Notes: a model not told the origin generated them from the sequence alone. 64,000 nucleotides of DNA from Chrysoporthe austroafricana (GCA_001051155.2 JYIP02000001.1:3720001-3784000); one strand, 5' to 3'. Numbered from the stretch's first letter, positions 35,916 through 49,269 are shown. Made by a program: numbers and translations.

Positions 35916-38900
35916 ATGCTTTCCGTTCAGTCCCCGCAGGGGCCCAACCCCCCGGGCAATGTCGATGGGAACGGCGATGTCAAGCAGCCAAAGCCCAAAA
36001 CCCTACCCTGCCGTTACTGTAACAAGTGGTTCAGGTGAGCTGCTCGGCCTACCCCATATCGCACGCGATTTCCGCTTACCGTCTGTGTCTTCGATCTAGG
36101 CGAGTGGAGCATGTGCAGAGGCATGAGAGGACGCATACCAAGGAGAAACCGTTCGCCTGCAACTGGGATAATTGTGGAAAGAGCTTCGGCAGAAGGTGAG
36201 CATCATTTCTTCTTTCAGTATCTGGTGTCTCTGGGTGCTCTGATGCTGGACGAGGCCTTGCTCAGAACCCCTCACACCGTTTTAAACCTCCAATACCCTC
36301 TTCATATCGAAGCTACCCCAACCTACCCTGAATATATATCCCTTCCGCGTCCCTGTCCAACTTCTCCACTGCCCTGCCAACTATTCTGCTATCTGCTTCT
36401 CTTGCGTACCTGTCGTCTTCGAAACATGCTTACATGGACATCAGGGATCTCCTCGTCCGTCACGAGAAACTTGTGCACCTCAGTGACGGAAACAAGGATG
36501 GCGCTCCAAGCTCCACCACACGGCAGAGAAAGACGTCCTCGGCGACGCAGGCGAGCCCGACCAAGAGCCAGCCTGACACCGAAATGCTCGGCATGCAGCA
36601 GCAACACAGCCAACCACACTTTGCACCAGCTCCCGATGCTGCAATGTCTGCGGTAGTCTCGACCTTGCCTCCAGACTCTCGCATCGCACCAAGACCGGCT
36701 GCAGCATGCAATCTCGATCTCTTATCAGATGCAGCGACTCACCTCGCTTCGGCTGGTGATGTGAACCCCATGCAGTCAATGATATCTGATATGGGGCAGG
36801 GCCAGGCTAATCTAGGACGGGTTGACGGTTTACCAACGTATAATGATCGTGGCCGCGAATCCGATCCTGCTGTTTATTCCGCACCGTTTCCTGTAACCAC
36901 TGCTCCATTCGCAGTCAGCTCGGCACCCTTCCCGATCACCTCGGCGCCCTTCACCGTCTCGTCGGCTCCGTTTCCCATCACTTCGGGACCTCAACAGCCC
37001 GCATTTGAAAGCTATGATCTCTTCATGGATGATATTGGCTCGCAATCACACTTCTTGCCAGCTGCAGTTGATGCGGATCAGTCTTTCGGTGTTTGGCCTC
37101 GTGGTCCGGCCTCTACCTTCCCGTCAAGGTTTCCTTCCCTTGCGCCGGAGGGTCCTGCAGACACTGTCAACAGGCTGCAAGAGGATGGCATGAAGGCGCC
37201 AGCTTGGAGGATCTCGGCTAATGACCATGGAGTCATCAAAAATCGCCTCGACGAGTTCTCAAGCGTCCTACCCAACGACTTCGTCTTTCCGTCGCGACAT
37301 ACCTTGACTCGATATCTTGAGGGTTATATCAGCGGATTCCAAGAACACTTGCCGTTCTTGCATATCCCGACTCTATCACCCACCGAGATGGCTCCTGAGC
37401 TGCTTCTTGCGATCGCCTCTGTCGGGGCACAATACCGGTTTGAGAGCCATCGCGGCCATGCCCTCTGGTATGCGGCAAAGGCGGTTGCCCTGGAGCAGAT
37501 TCGGAGACGTCATAGTCATGAAATCCATACACTGCTTCCCACCCCAGCAGCGTACAGCCCTCATTCGACGCGAGCATCGCCTAGTTCCGGATTCCGACAC
37601 TCTTTTACTTCAGTGCATTCAGACCGGCCAATGACACAGGAGACTCACCGTGAGCCGTAGTACGTCATAGCTTGTTTTCTTTGATGGCCGAGAGCCTCTT
37701 CGCTGACTCCTTAATAGCTCTCCCAATACTTTTCAGTCGCGCCTGGAAACTATCCAAGCACTTCTGTTATTGTTCTCCGTCGGTCTTTGGGGAGCGAAAG
37801 CCATCTTACAAGACGCTTTGTCCCTTCAGAGCCAGCTTGCCCTGCTGATTCGTGATGAAGGGTTGACCCAGGAGCCTAATCAGACCAATGACTGGGATAC
37901 GTGGGTTAGAAATGAAGGAAGCATCCGCACGAAGCTCATCGCCTACTGCTATTTCAATCTATGCAGCATCGCGTACAACAGCCCGCCCGTTTTGGTCACT
38001 TCGGAGATCAACATGACGCTTCCCAGTCCCTCGAGACTCTGGAGGGCAGAGAACTCATGGCAGTGGCGGGAGGCCAGGCAGTCGATCCTCCATACGGATA
38101 TATCAATCCAAGACGCCTTGACAAGACTTCTTGGTCGACCAAATGGCGGGACACTCAACACTCTTTCGACGTTGGGCAACTACGTCATGATACATGCCTT
38201 AATACAGCATATCTACTTGCTCAAGCAGACCACATTCGCGCTGCCGCAGAGTCCATTTGCCAACACAGTGGCATATGACAACAGTGGTCTCAGAGAGCAG
38301 GACGTCGACCAAGTCAGCCAGGCACTGCGTAGCTGGCAGATAGGCTTCGAAGAGCACCGTCTTAGGATCACTCAGTCTGCCCAGCAGATGGGCAGTGAGA
38401 ACACTCCAGGTGGCCCGGTGGCTTTCGACGCCACGGCCCTGTCCAGGCTGGCCCATATTCGTCTACATACCGATCTCGTTCCAGCCCGCGCTCTCGAGAG
38501 CCGTGACCCCTATGAGGCTGCCAGCATTTTCAACAATATGCCGCTGCTACCCCGTGGCCAACGTCTGAATAAGGCTATCCTACAAGCAGTACACGCGCTA
38601 TCGATGCTCGTCAAGGCTGGCATCAACTATATTGCCAGGACAAAGTCGCTTGAGTGGAGCATGCAGCATTCTCGTGAGCAAACCAGTTCCTTTTCGCCTA
38701 CGGATGATAGTGTGACTGAGGATGAAGATGGGCATAACCTCCCACTGACAAGCACCCCTGCAGTGTGCAACCTCGAGTGCGCTGTTCTCCTTGCCAAGTG
38801 GCTCATCACGCTTGCATCGATGAGCCCCACCCAGGTCCTGACGACGGACGAGAAAACAATATTGTCTTCTATCAAGACCATTGTCGACGAGACTGAATAC

Positions 38901-39182
38901 GCCGTTCCCATTGACCCCTCGCTGGCCGCAGTCTCTGCGTCCGCTGAGCCGGTTCAACCGACGCAACAGCAAAATAGGAGCGACGCATCGCTCAACGATT
39001 CAGCCAAGCTGCGTCAACTTGCTTCTGCCGTCCTGCGTATCTGGGCCAAGACATTCAAGGGGGACCACATCTTCGAGCTCGTCAAGACCATGGGCCACGG
39101 CTTGGAAGTGTATTCGAACATTCTTGACAAGCCTAGAGATCCAGCCCCAATAGGGCGAATGTCGAATGCTGGGCTGGAGTAG
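35916..39182 (+). CDS. C2H2 zinc-finger regulator with fungal_trans domain
   Basis: Sequence-specific transcription factor of about 964 residues. Exons: 35916-36034, 36100-36195, 36445-37659 and 37718-39182. Two tandem N-terminal C2H2 fingers are split by introns 1 and 2: Cys32/Cys35/His48/His52 and Cys60/Cys65/His78/His83, joined by the TKEKPF linker. A Ser/Gln-rich region follows, with five imperfect copies of an APFxxxS unit (about 36880-36990). A fungal_trans (PF04082-like) middle-homology domain (about residues 395-720) contains [13 protein letters not shown] and [14 protein letters not shown]. The third intron (GTACGT donor at 37660, acceptor AATAG at 37717) is the only one that keeps this domain in frame across [17 protein letters not shown]. 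The combination resembles AmdX/Klf1-type regulators; targets are unknown. Confidence 0.88.
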
Positions 39183-41279
39183 TAAACCAACGCCTAACAA
39201 GACTGAAATCTCCGCCTCGGTCCAGCTGTGGAGGAATAATGGGACGATCGCCTCTGCACATGCAGCGCGATATTATTCTTATCAGATTGAAAGCTTCAAA
39301 ATGAGGGAATGGACCCGGCACGACCATTGGAGGACTTGGTCTCACGCGAATAACTTATTCTGGACAGTATTGTTATCGAACTACTTGTATTGGGACGGAT
39401 CTGTTGCCTTATTCAGGGCGACATTGGCAATGGGAAAGTAAAATTGGTGAACAAGCTTAATATGAATGCTAGCCTGAGATCAGCGCTCCCTCCTGCGTGC
39501 TTGAGCATAAGCTCTGTTTCGTATCCGATCCAAGATAGTCGGCCATTTGCTTCTCTCACCCCGTCATCAGGCCGGAAGACCATCGTGCAGCTCAGCCTCA
39601 CCATCACCGTTCACGTAGACCTGACCTAACTTCACCGTTTACAGTGTTAATATCTACACAACGACGTCAAGGTGAGATCCCCCCTGCATCCCAAGTATGG
39701 CTATCTCCGCGATGTCCATCGTTTGAGATACTGATCTGGGAGCCTTCCATCTTGTGGTACAACAGTATCTCTACGTGGTCACGACGCTGGGCTCCTAGAT
39801 GACGGGGACGAGGCGGTCTTGGCTGGACCGGGCTAAGAATCGTGTTTGGAAATTTTCGTCGGGCGTACAATCCGACGAGATCACAAGGTGCGTGAGGCTT
39901 CAACAGTCATCCCAAGCGGGAAGGAGATATGCACGGCTCATCCTTGCTATAGGGGGGGACCCGAAACGGGAAGAAAAGGTGGGGTTGGGGGGTGGATTGT
40001 CATGCCGCGAGTGTTTTTTTCTACAGATCTCCTGCTTGCTCAAGTCTCTGTAGAGGGGATTCGAAGGAAATATACAATAGTCTTCCCTCCCATGTCACAC
40101 AGAAATTAGCCCGTGGATAGAGACTAATGGGGATTCATAGGAAGTTTTGGCCATGATGAAAGGTAGCTCTGGGCTCTAGGTATGCCCATATATTCTCGAG
40201 TATTCAGATCCACGTAACGCCTTTACACGAGTACAAAAGCAAGAGTGTGGCCTGCGAAAGAGTAGCTTTCTGAGAGAACAGTGAATGCCCCCCTTCCCTA
40301 CCCTCCCTTCTCGTATGTTTATGCGTCGTGCCTTCCTTGTTCTCCTCCACGTCGCATTCTCTCCATCTCGCCATCCATCACCAACTCATTTCTTAATTAT
40401 GCATTTTATGGCATCAAACCGAAGCCTTGCTGCATCAGCATATCATTTCATATAAACAAGAAGCACCTCCTGCCTGCCGCGTTCCTTTTGCTCAGTTACC
40501 ACCAGAACCACTCTGATCACGAGGCCATCACACCAGCCAATTTCGTCAGGAGAGCCATCTCGGGCATCCATCAAATGAAGACGCCCTATCTCATCTTGTA
40601 TCTGTAACACGTCCTTGTATTCTCACGTTCAACAGGTAGACGGCACGATAACACTCATCCGCGTCAGTTACGAGGCTTTCCTCCACCCCCAATACCATAC
40701 CTGAAAAGACCACATTGGTCTTGTTCCTAACATGTAGGTCTTTTAAATACGGACGTAGAGTTTCCAGGACGGCTCAAGTATAAGACCTTTATTCAAAACA
40801 GTGTTCCCCTGAGGCTGGCTGGACGGCATCGGCGGGCTTTTCCCTTATGTATTGAGGACTTGCGAAAGGGTTTGACTCTTCTGACAAGAACAGGGCAATG
40901 CTATACACCCCAGCGATCACTTATTATCCAATTACGGATCCAACTGCCATCAAGGCCAACCATTGTAAGTGCTGTCCAGGACACCCTCGAGCGCCCTCTC
41001 CTCACTTCAACCTACCTTGGAATGAGCACTTGCAGGCCACTTCAAGTGCATCTCTCGTTTTAGGAACTCTGCATTCCATGACTGCATCCGCCGTGGAAAT
41101 GGTCCTGATCTTGCCTTCACTCGCCTTGCGCGCTTGGTCCACAGGAGAGGTTATTACTGACAAAACCCAAGACAAGATTGAGCGATCCCCAGGTGACACG
41201 TTCATCTACAAGTGTCTTTCCGATCCGTCCACCGGTCTCCCTACTCCGTTTTAAGATCCCGATTCACATAGGCATCGCC
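39183..41279. other. 2.1 kb intergenic region, no supported gene
   Basis: Short frames only. A G-run occurs at 39952-39958. The right end (from about 40860) may hold further decayed upstream sequence of the RNase H-like pseudogene, but I could not align it. Confidence 0.4.
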
Positions 41280-41963
41280 GGCTCTTACAAGTCCGACAAG
41301 TACGTCTATCCAGGTCCGCGCTCTGGATATGCTGTCTTCGTGGGGCCATGCAACGAGCTCAACATTCGAGGATAGCCGGTGCCCAAGGCAGATGCACAGT
41401 TTATGAGTCTGTACCGGGGCGAGCTCTCTGCTGCTATCGCGGCGCTCAAGGTCGCGCGGCGCATAAGATCGCGCGGCGCATTCTAGAGAAGAGTCTGCTG
41501 CCGAGTGGTCAGCTAAAGGGCCTAGTGCTCAAGTCTAATTCAGAGACCCTAGTTAGGGATGTGACTGAGTGGTGAGTCGCGCACTTCCGGCGCCTTCGTC
41601 TTTACGAACTTACAGTACTGACTTGTATATACACGACAAAGCGTTTACACATGGATCAGAAAAGTCTGGGTTGCCTGTGGTAGGTCCAGAGGTCGAGACC
41701 GGGACCTGTGGGAGGAGTTCCTCGCCTTGTTGTAGGAGCTTCAGGGCCGCTGGGGTGTTAATATCTGCTTCTGGTGGGTGCCTCGTGACTGGAATCGGGA
41801 GGCAAACAGTGAGGCACATATGGGTACTCGAGTACCCCCTCCTACTTCAGTCAAAACGGGTGCCAGCGAGACGCTTTGTGCATACTCCAACCCGTATTCT
41901 TTCGAGGTTGAGATGCGTAGTCGATGTCGACCTTTCTGGGAGTTCAGTTTCAGAGAGGCTTAA
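41280..41963 (+). pseudogene. RNase H-like protein, decayed copy
   Basis: Fungal RNase H-fold family with recognisable blocks in order: SGYAVFVGP (first strand), YRGELSAAIAALK (the family's RxEL helix), LKGLVLKSNSETLVRDVTEW (counterpart of the DSEYVVxGxxxW strand and helix), then across a 70-nt intron (41572-41641) TWIRKVW, GRDRDLWEEFLALL, and NICFWWVPRDWNREANSEAH. Damage: an in-frame TAG at 41373-41375, a 17-bp tandem duplication at 41448-41481 that shifts the frame, and TAG at 41733-41735 (probably from CAG). Catalytic acids also appear changed: the usual Asp of DSE is Asn. The intron still has good splice signals, so decay is fairly recent. Both stops are TA dinucleotides that CpA-to-TpA change (RIP) would make. 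It may be a retroelement-derived or domesticated RNase H. Confidence 0.72.
41448..41481 (+). repeat. 17-bp tandem duplication within the RNase H-like pseudogene
   Basis: Two adjacent 17-nt copies (41448-41464 and 41465-41481) differ at one base. Removing one copy restores a continuous frame from AAIAALK into IARRILEKSLL, so the duplication itself is the frameshift. Confidence 0.85.
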
Positions 41964-44900
41964 AAGCCCCCATAAAGTGATGCTCTAACAAAAGGCGAGA
42001 CGATTAACGCAAGTTGTAGGATGTATTCGGATCGACTCCAGGAATGCTTGAACACCAGAGGACGCTTGTCTCGGGCTTTACACTGGCTAATATATTTTGC
42101 GCAGGAAGTCTCAAGATTGGGATCACGGGACGAACTTACATAGAAAATACGAGGATTGATGACAAAGGCTTCCATCCGAAGCAACAAGCACTGGCTTTCA
42201 CTTTTCATACGATCTTCATCACTGGCCTATTTGATAAAGCGGAGCGAGGGCCAACCGGGAGGCACCATCTGGTAATGGCTGGAGATGGGTATCCTTGGAT
42301 GACTTCCTTAAGATTCTTACGATTTCTAGTTAGTCACATTTGGACCGTATGGCTCATATTTAAAGGATTCCATAGTGAAGACCAGAGTAGGATGCCAATA
42401 GCCTTATGAAAATCGATACATCCCTGAACTATATCATCTGTTCGCGAAAGAATTCAACGCCCGGGCCTTGTCCAGCTTGACTGGGGATCGGAAGGATCCG
42501 CGATCTCGTTATGTCCGAATCGGGCCCGAAAACACACGGACTTGAAGGGTGTCCATAAATGACCTCCCTTTTGCACAGCTGTGCCATGTCGGGGGTGGGC
42601 ATTCCAGTGTCCATGCAGAAACCGAAGCTGTTGGTGTAAGGGCCGAACCTAGAGATGATTTCGGTGCGCCACAGACTGGGATACATGCTCACTGGTACAC
42701 ATACTGAACTGCTTGGAGAAGGAAGACTCATCGCGACGGGACGGAGGTGTCCAGGCCGCAAAGTAGCTCCGTGTCAAGCGATGGCAAACAAGTCTTGCAC
42801 AGATACCAGGTCCTTGGGTGAAGACCGAAAAGTTGCGGAGCGGGGCCGGAACATCATACGAGAGGCGCGCTGGACCACGAGGTCAGAGAAGCCCCGGGTT
42901 CTCTCAGAGGGGTTAAGTCTCGTGGACTGAGTGCCGTGTACAAAATATGACTGTCACTGCAGCTGGCCGGAGACAGAACATCATACGATGCCTGCGCCAT
43001 GCTGTATTGGGGGGCCGACTGTCTTCGGGGTACGCGGAATTGGGTCGGTAAGTCGATCGTACGACGGGATTGGATTGTTCAGCTGGTGAGGAGGCACAAG
43101 AAAAACGAAGTTTGCGATATAGTACCATGGTACAGACGGAACGTGAATAACCGCGGCAACGACATGCCCCAGCACACACAGGGCACTTGTGTCCACGTGG
43201 GCGATATATCGTACGCCGTGGTACGGTCTGGACTGCGCGTGGGCAAGAAATCCGCCAAAAGTGCTCGCTCCCAGCCCGGACGCGTGGCATTATATCCACC
43301 AGAGAGCACGCGTTGGTCTCCCCCGTCCCACGGCCTGGCGTGTGACCTGCAGCGTGTTGCAGATCCCCCAGGGCACGATCGAGACCTCCAAGGCCCGAGA
43401 CTCCATCAGCCCACAGCACAACGGGAGGACCCGTTGCGTCGGATCCTGACGAGCAGGCCCCACAAACCACATGGCCGCCGGATCTGGGGATGCGGGCGTC
43501 CCAGAGTCTTGGTACGCTGGTGGGCCGGCCGAGGAAGAGCAGGTTCAGGCGAAACAGGCGAGGGATACTATGGTATGGCCACCTCATTGGACTAGCTGGG
43601 GCAGCCCTATGGACGCGCAGTGAACATTGTCCGAAGGCCATCGGACGTCAGGTCGGCTGGCTCCCGCTGTCAACATTAATCAAGCCTTGGCGGGCCCCCG
43701 GTCTGGATTCGTTTCTTCGGGAGGGCGCAGGCCTCGCCCACGAATCTCCGCCACCTGGAACGTGGTCAGACGACATCGACTACAGCAGAGGAAGGGATTC
43801 TGGAAGACTCATGAGAATGGTGATAGATCGAGACTCGCATCCTCCCTGCCTGTCCCGTGGCGTGGTGGTCATGATGCCCGAAACATGTCGGAGGGAGGTG
43901 GTCCAGCTGGCTCACTGGACGCAGGGCTGGACAAGGCCGGCAGTCCCGGCTAGCCCGCAGAGGGATCCAACATCGTACGATTTCCAAGATGCGTCGTCTG
44001 AGGTTTGACGGAGACATTGGGTCCTGTGTCTATGTTTGGGCGATTGTGATTGATCACTGTAGCTGTGCTGTACTCAGGGGGGAAGAGGTCTGACGGCTCT
44101 CTGCTTATATGTACGAGTCGTTCCTCCTGGCCCGCACCCCCGGACGCGGGACTCAACCTCCGCCCCAGCCCGACGTCTCGACCTTGACGTCTACATCAAC
44201 CTCAATTTCAATACCACCCGCGGCGCCTCCACACGACGACGGAAACTGCAGCTCGCTTCTCCAGCTCCGTGCTCAGCTGCTTCGACTCTCAACACCCTGC
44301 CGAGCTTCAGGACCATAAGCGACGGAGAGTATGCCCCAGGCCGCGTGGCCAAGGCCAGAGACTCTCAACGAATGACAGGTGCAGATCGGAAGCAGCAACA
44401 GATGATCAGAGCACAAGCACGATCAATGATGGATCTCCTGCTGGTGTGGCATTCAGGTCGACGCTCCGCAAGGTGGGCAGCGCCTCACCCTCCCATACCG
44501 CCATCAGCCCATTTCCAAGCCTCTCTGACGCAAAGGTCACATCTCCACCGGGGATTCTGTCCAAACAGCACTCGACATGGCCTCAGCGGTCCCGACCTAT
44601 GAGAGACAGAGGCCTGTGAGAGACCCAGCCCAAAGCCAGCTGGGCTTAGTGTACGAGCCACCAGCGGAGCATTGGCCGGCACCTATGGCCCACAACACCT
44701 CTCCGGATGCTATTACTCCCTTCCCCGGAGCGCCCGACAACAAAGCATCGTAGCGAAGCCGAGACCCTCGTCGTAGCACATCACGGCGAGCTTGGGTGGG
44801 GGGGTATTCGAGGCGCCTCTGTACACAGTATCTGCAAGCCTGCGTGCGACCATCCCTGGCATCTTACCGCCACGGCGACCGGCGCAGGCTCCTCTGTGGT

Positions 44901-46334
44901 GCCCTCAGCCACCCATCTGAACCGCATCACGGGCTGTGGCTCTATGCTGAGCTGCTCGCCTCCAAGAACCACCGAGCTGGGCCTCTCCCTCTCAGACGCC
45001 TCGCGCACCTCCCCGTGGTCCAGGTCACCAGCCAAGCCCGGAGCTGAGACATCCGTCACGCCGCAATGTTCTACAAACAGGCTCTCAGCACGCCGTCACC
45101 GGTGACCCTCCATCTCATTGTGGTTCAGCACCGACTCCACAGGCAATCAAAACAGCCCGTCCCTCTCTGCGCCTGCCGAAACCTGCGCTAGGTGTCTGCT
45201 CTACGGTATACCACCATGGATAGTGGACCCGCTTCAATCTCCACAGCTCCGCCTGCGAGATGGTCACCTGCTGCGAGACAGATTCGCGAGCGTCGTTTCT
45301 TTCCTCCCTCCAAAGGATTTCTGATTTAGCGATGGTCTTAGCGAGGCTCACCTCGCCGTGTTCAGCCGCAGCGACCCCCGTCTTGGGGTCATCTCTCGAG
45401 GTCCCAACTTCGGGTCCTCCACCCGGAGTCTGGTTGCTTTCCTACATGCGCGAGGATCGCACGAGCCGACGATCTACGACCATGTCTCATGTTCTAGAGA
45501 GCAGGGACCCAATCAAGGGCAGAGCTCCGGAGGCAGGCGGCCTGCACCCTGGCTTGTATTGGCAGACATCACGGAAGTCGCCACGGGCCTCGAGGCAGCC
45601 TGTTTGGCGTCGCTAAGATGAGTGCCGCAGCGTCACATCTTGCGCGAGCACCAAGCCACAGATCCTCCTTCTCTTCCTGCCTGAAGTCGCCCCTGCCTGG
45701 CGGGTGCCAGATGGCCGCATAGCAGGCTGGTTGCTGGGGGGCTCGTAGCGGAGGGGGGCATCCGATCGGAGACGACGAGGCTGTCGTCAAGGATCTCTCT
45801 CGACTCACAGGGTCTCGTGCCTCTGCTAACACGCTGTGAGCCAATCGCGATGGTGCAGGCTCTGACTTTCTTTTTCTCCTTGCCTCTAGCACCTACACCG
45901 GTAGCAAAAGGAGGACAGGCTGACGTCTCGGCAGAGGCCCAAGCCCAGCCATCCAGGAGCTGCTTGTACCATCGTATGTAAGGATGAATTTGCCTCATCC
46001 CGCTAGAATATCCCGACCCTTCAGCCTAGGGCCACTGCCGCTCTGAGACGGCGGCAAGGGTGGGGAATGTTGTCGCCGCGCTGAAAGCCCATTACGCAGC
46101 ACAACACTGGCACCAGCGCGGCGAGACCGGGAACCCCTTACCACCAGCCTCCACCTCCTAGATGGCCAGCTCCGAGCTTAGTCAAGAAACGGCAAAGCCT
46201 AAGCTTTACCACAAGTCTCTCATTCTCGTCTCCGATCTTCCGCACTCATCCTCGCTCGCACTACGTGACGTCCTCTCCTCTTCTGTGCGTGCATCTTCGG
46301 GACCTTTCCGACTGATGATCTATCAGGACGCACG
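41964..46334. other. 4.4 kb without a confident gene
   Basis: 42.4-44.05 kb holds long overlapping open frames on opposite strands (42913-43641 minus against 42999-43595 plus) with no motif. 44.1-45.65 kb has several coding-like pieces on the plus strand, including an intact 58-codon ORF at 44577-44753 and a frame ending at 45621, but no splice model joins them. 46.0-46.33 kb is the promoter side of the next regulator. Confidence 0.4.
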
Positions 46335-48875
46335 ATGAGCAACACCAACCACGCCGAGAAGGCCAAGAGCGGGCGTTCAGCGACGTCCTGCTTGGAATGT
46401 CAGCGCCGGAAGCAGAAGGTAGGGTTGAGGCGAGGGGTCTTGTTCTCTAGCGATGTCGACTTTGGCTGACACCGGCAACCAATCCAACACCAACAGTGCT
46501 CGCGCGAATGGCCCTGTAACCACTGCCAGTCCAGAAAAGTCCCTCACCTCTGCCAATTCGCCTCGAGAAAAGTCCCGACACCGGAAAGTGATTCCTTGGC
46601 TGGACCCCCTAAGTACGTGACAGTGACTGACTGCTTCGATCTGATACCGTGAGTAGCCCATTAACACATGTACTCCACAGGCCTCCGAGCAAGCGGAAAG
46701 GAGACAGCTTCGAGTCGGACTTGTCTACCATCGCCGATGATCCTGATCAGGGCCTCTCTGACGGGTTAGCCAAGCTGGGCTATATGTCTAGTCATCACTT
46801 CTTCACCCTTGCGGGATCTGGCGCAGATGTAGGTGGTGATATTAATGGCAGGGCTGGATTCGTGGCTAACTCCGTCTTCAGTCCTCTAGCAGTCGCGGAG
46901 AGGCTGCTCCAGCCGTACAGTCTGAGGAGGTGGAGACAGCGCTGAAGGTTATATTGCCGAAGCCCTACTCCGGTATGCAACGTCGATCTGTGATGCCTCG
47001 CCCCTGCTAACATGACCAAGACGTCCTCGTCCAAAACTTTTTAGAAACCGCCAACTACCAATATTACCCCATCTTTCCTGAGCAGCTCCGCGGCCAGGTT
47101 GCAGAATGGTGGGAGTCAAGGACGACCGGCCAGAAACTCAGCCCCGAGCTCACCTGTCTCCTGATCCGTGTCTGTGCCGTATCCGCCCAATATCTAGAGG
47201 ACTCGCTCCGGCAGAGACTCGAGCTCGAGCTCGGCGAGAAAGCCCAGTCTATGACTGATCGGTTCCATGCCGCCGCGCAGCAGCTCAGCTCGTCGATCCC
47301 GAGAGGCCAGGGAGGGATCATCCAGGTACAGCAGCTCTTTCTTGAGGCGTCCTGGTTCAAGTCAGAGACTTCCATGGTAGAATCATGGCACGCCTTAAGT
47401 GTCGCCATACGGGAGGCACAGGAGATTGGTATGCTACATCCATCCCCTTTGCTTGTATCTCGCATACGCACTTCCTGAACATCCCATGTCTAAGATAAAT
47501 GCTGATGTCAGATATAGGCATGCATAAACCAGCAGAGGGCCCACCAAACTTTGAGCGCGAGCTGCGTAATAGGCTATGGTGTATTCTCTGGACATGGGAC
47601 TGGTGAGTCGATCCGCACCCGGAGGCCTCTTGCTTTGCTAACAGGATTAGGCAAATGTCTACTTTGCTTTCTCGGCCGCTTCTCATCGATCAAGATGACC
47701 ACAAATTAGAAATCCCTGATGGGCGGCTGGAGAATATCAGTAACCCTGAAATACCCCACCCCTTATCCTCTGTCGCCCTTCAAGCAGAACTTGGTCTTTA
47801 CGTCTCTCATCTCTTTCAGAAGCTAGGCAGCGACAATTCCGTCAAGCTAGTCCTTGATATAGAGGAGGCTTTGGAGAAGTGGATGGGCACATTCCCAGCC
47901 GCCCTGCGAGACCATCGCCCCGACAAACGCTGGGATCAGAAATACCCTTACATCCCTTTCATGCGCTGCCAAGTCAACATTATTGCCTATTGCTACCTGC
48001 TTGCACCACTAAAACCCTTTCTGCTCGGCAATGCCGACCCAGAGATCATGAACACGCAACTCGGCTCGGACCTCCGCCTCAAGGGCGTCGATACATGTCT
48101 TGACCTTATGGCAGCCAGTGAGAAGTTCTACGACCTTATCTTCCCGCGGAGTATCAAATACTTCTTCATCATCTTCTTCATGTTCGACGCCGCCACCACC
48201 ATGTGCTCCGCTCTTGCCCACGACGCGGAACACACTCTGCCCAAGCGCAGCCAGTGTATTCGCGCCCTTCGCACAGCACAGGAGCTCATGGACGGTGTAG
48301 CGTACCTGTCTGAGTCGGCGCGGATCTCAGCTCAACTGCTTAGGAAGTTGACAGCCACATTGCCGCTTATAGTGGCAGAGAAACAAACCCTTGGGATCGG
48401 CCAGACGGCCTCGTCAAAGAAGATGAAAGCATCCACCTCGCTCGACACGTCCGGCTCTAGCATGAATTCTAGTGCCGAGTACGATTTCAGCCACACCCGC
48501 GTCCCCGCCGGGCTGTCGTCTGTCTCATGCCGTGCAAACGGCGCTTCCTCGACCGTCAGCTTGACGCCATCTATCATGCAACAGCAACAGCAACAGCACC
48601 CACCCTCGTGTGCAGCCGCCACGCAGGGTTACAACCCCATACCGATGCCCCATACCACAGCATCAGACTGGCAATTCGTCGACTACAGCACCGGGCTCGG
48701 CACCGCGATACCGGTAACCACCTGTGCCGACCCCGGGATTGGTAACAGCGGTGTGATCGGGCTACAACCTGGGGACCCGCTCACGGGAACATACCTCGAT
48801 CCGCTATGGGATTGGGATAGACTAAATATGGATCTTTCGACATACACAATGCCCCAGATGCCTCCTAATATGTGA
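46335..48875 (+). CDS. Zn2Cys6 transcription factor with fungal_trans domain
   Basis: Nuclear regulator of about 722 residues in seven exons: 46335-46418, 46497-46612, 46681-46828, 46882-46972, 47021-47428, 47512-47602 and 47645-48875. The zinc cluster is Cys19, 22, 29, 35, 38 and 47 (CX2CX6CX5CX2CX8C), with QRRKQKCSREWPC interrupted by intron 1 as in many relatives. The middle-homology region contains LETANYQYYPIFP, then SELTCLLIRVCAVSAQ-like helices, and HALSVAIREAQEIDIGMHK and LRNRLWCILWTWDW, the signature of this class. A Gln run (about 48578-48600) lies in the C-terminal activation-like tail. All six introns are 48-83 nt with phases that preserve these blocks. It lies in tandem with the C2H2 regulator but 7 kb away, and no target cluster is evident. 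Confidence 0.9.
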
Positions 48876-49269
48876 GTTGGTTAGTCTTGTGGGCGAGATG
48901 GTATTAGCGAAGCGGCTTCGATGAGATGCTATGGGTGTCTAGGTGCAGTCGGCGTGCTGCTGCATCAATCAGAGCCGTCCCTCCCCCGCCCCAAACGTTA
49001 CATGCATCTCCATTCAATAATCCGATGACGACTTGGCCCGGCTATGATGGTTCGTGGTGTCCTGGCACAACACTGCATAGTCGGCGGTCGTCATCGAATT
49101 CATTTTTCATCCACTGGCCTCGGTAAAGCGAAAGGCTAGGCTCGGATCAGCCCTATCTATGTCATCACCATCCGGTGTGAGTGAGATGGAATCAAGGACA
49201 GGCTTGCTACGTCCGGCATCCTATGATGGACGCAAACCAACCTAGTCATAATTAAGGAGTTTCTTTATT
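48876..49269. other. Intergenic, no supported gene
   Basis: 3' flank of the Zn2Cys6 regulator. No motif or coherent frame was seen. Confidence 0.4.

Noticed and set aside
42913..43641. 242-codon minus-strand ORF, the longest in the 42-46 kb gap
   Set aside because: A 198-codon ORF lies antisense over the same bases. Neither has splice signals, domain motifs or a plausible start context, and GC-rich DNA easily keeps frames open.
35916..48875. Two regulators as pathway-specific factors of a secondary-metabolite cluster
   Set aside because: No synthase, P450, transporter or tailoring enzyme lies between or beside them within the window.
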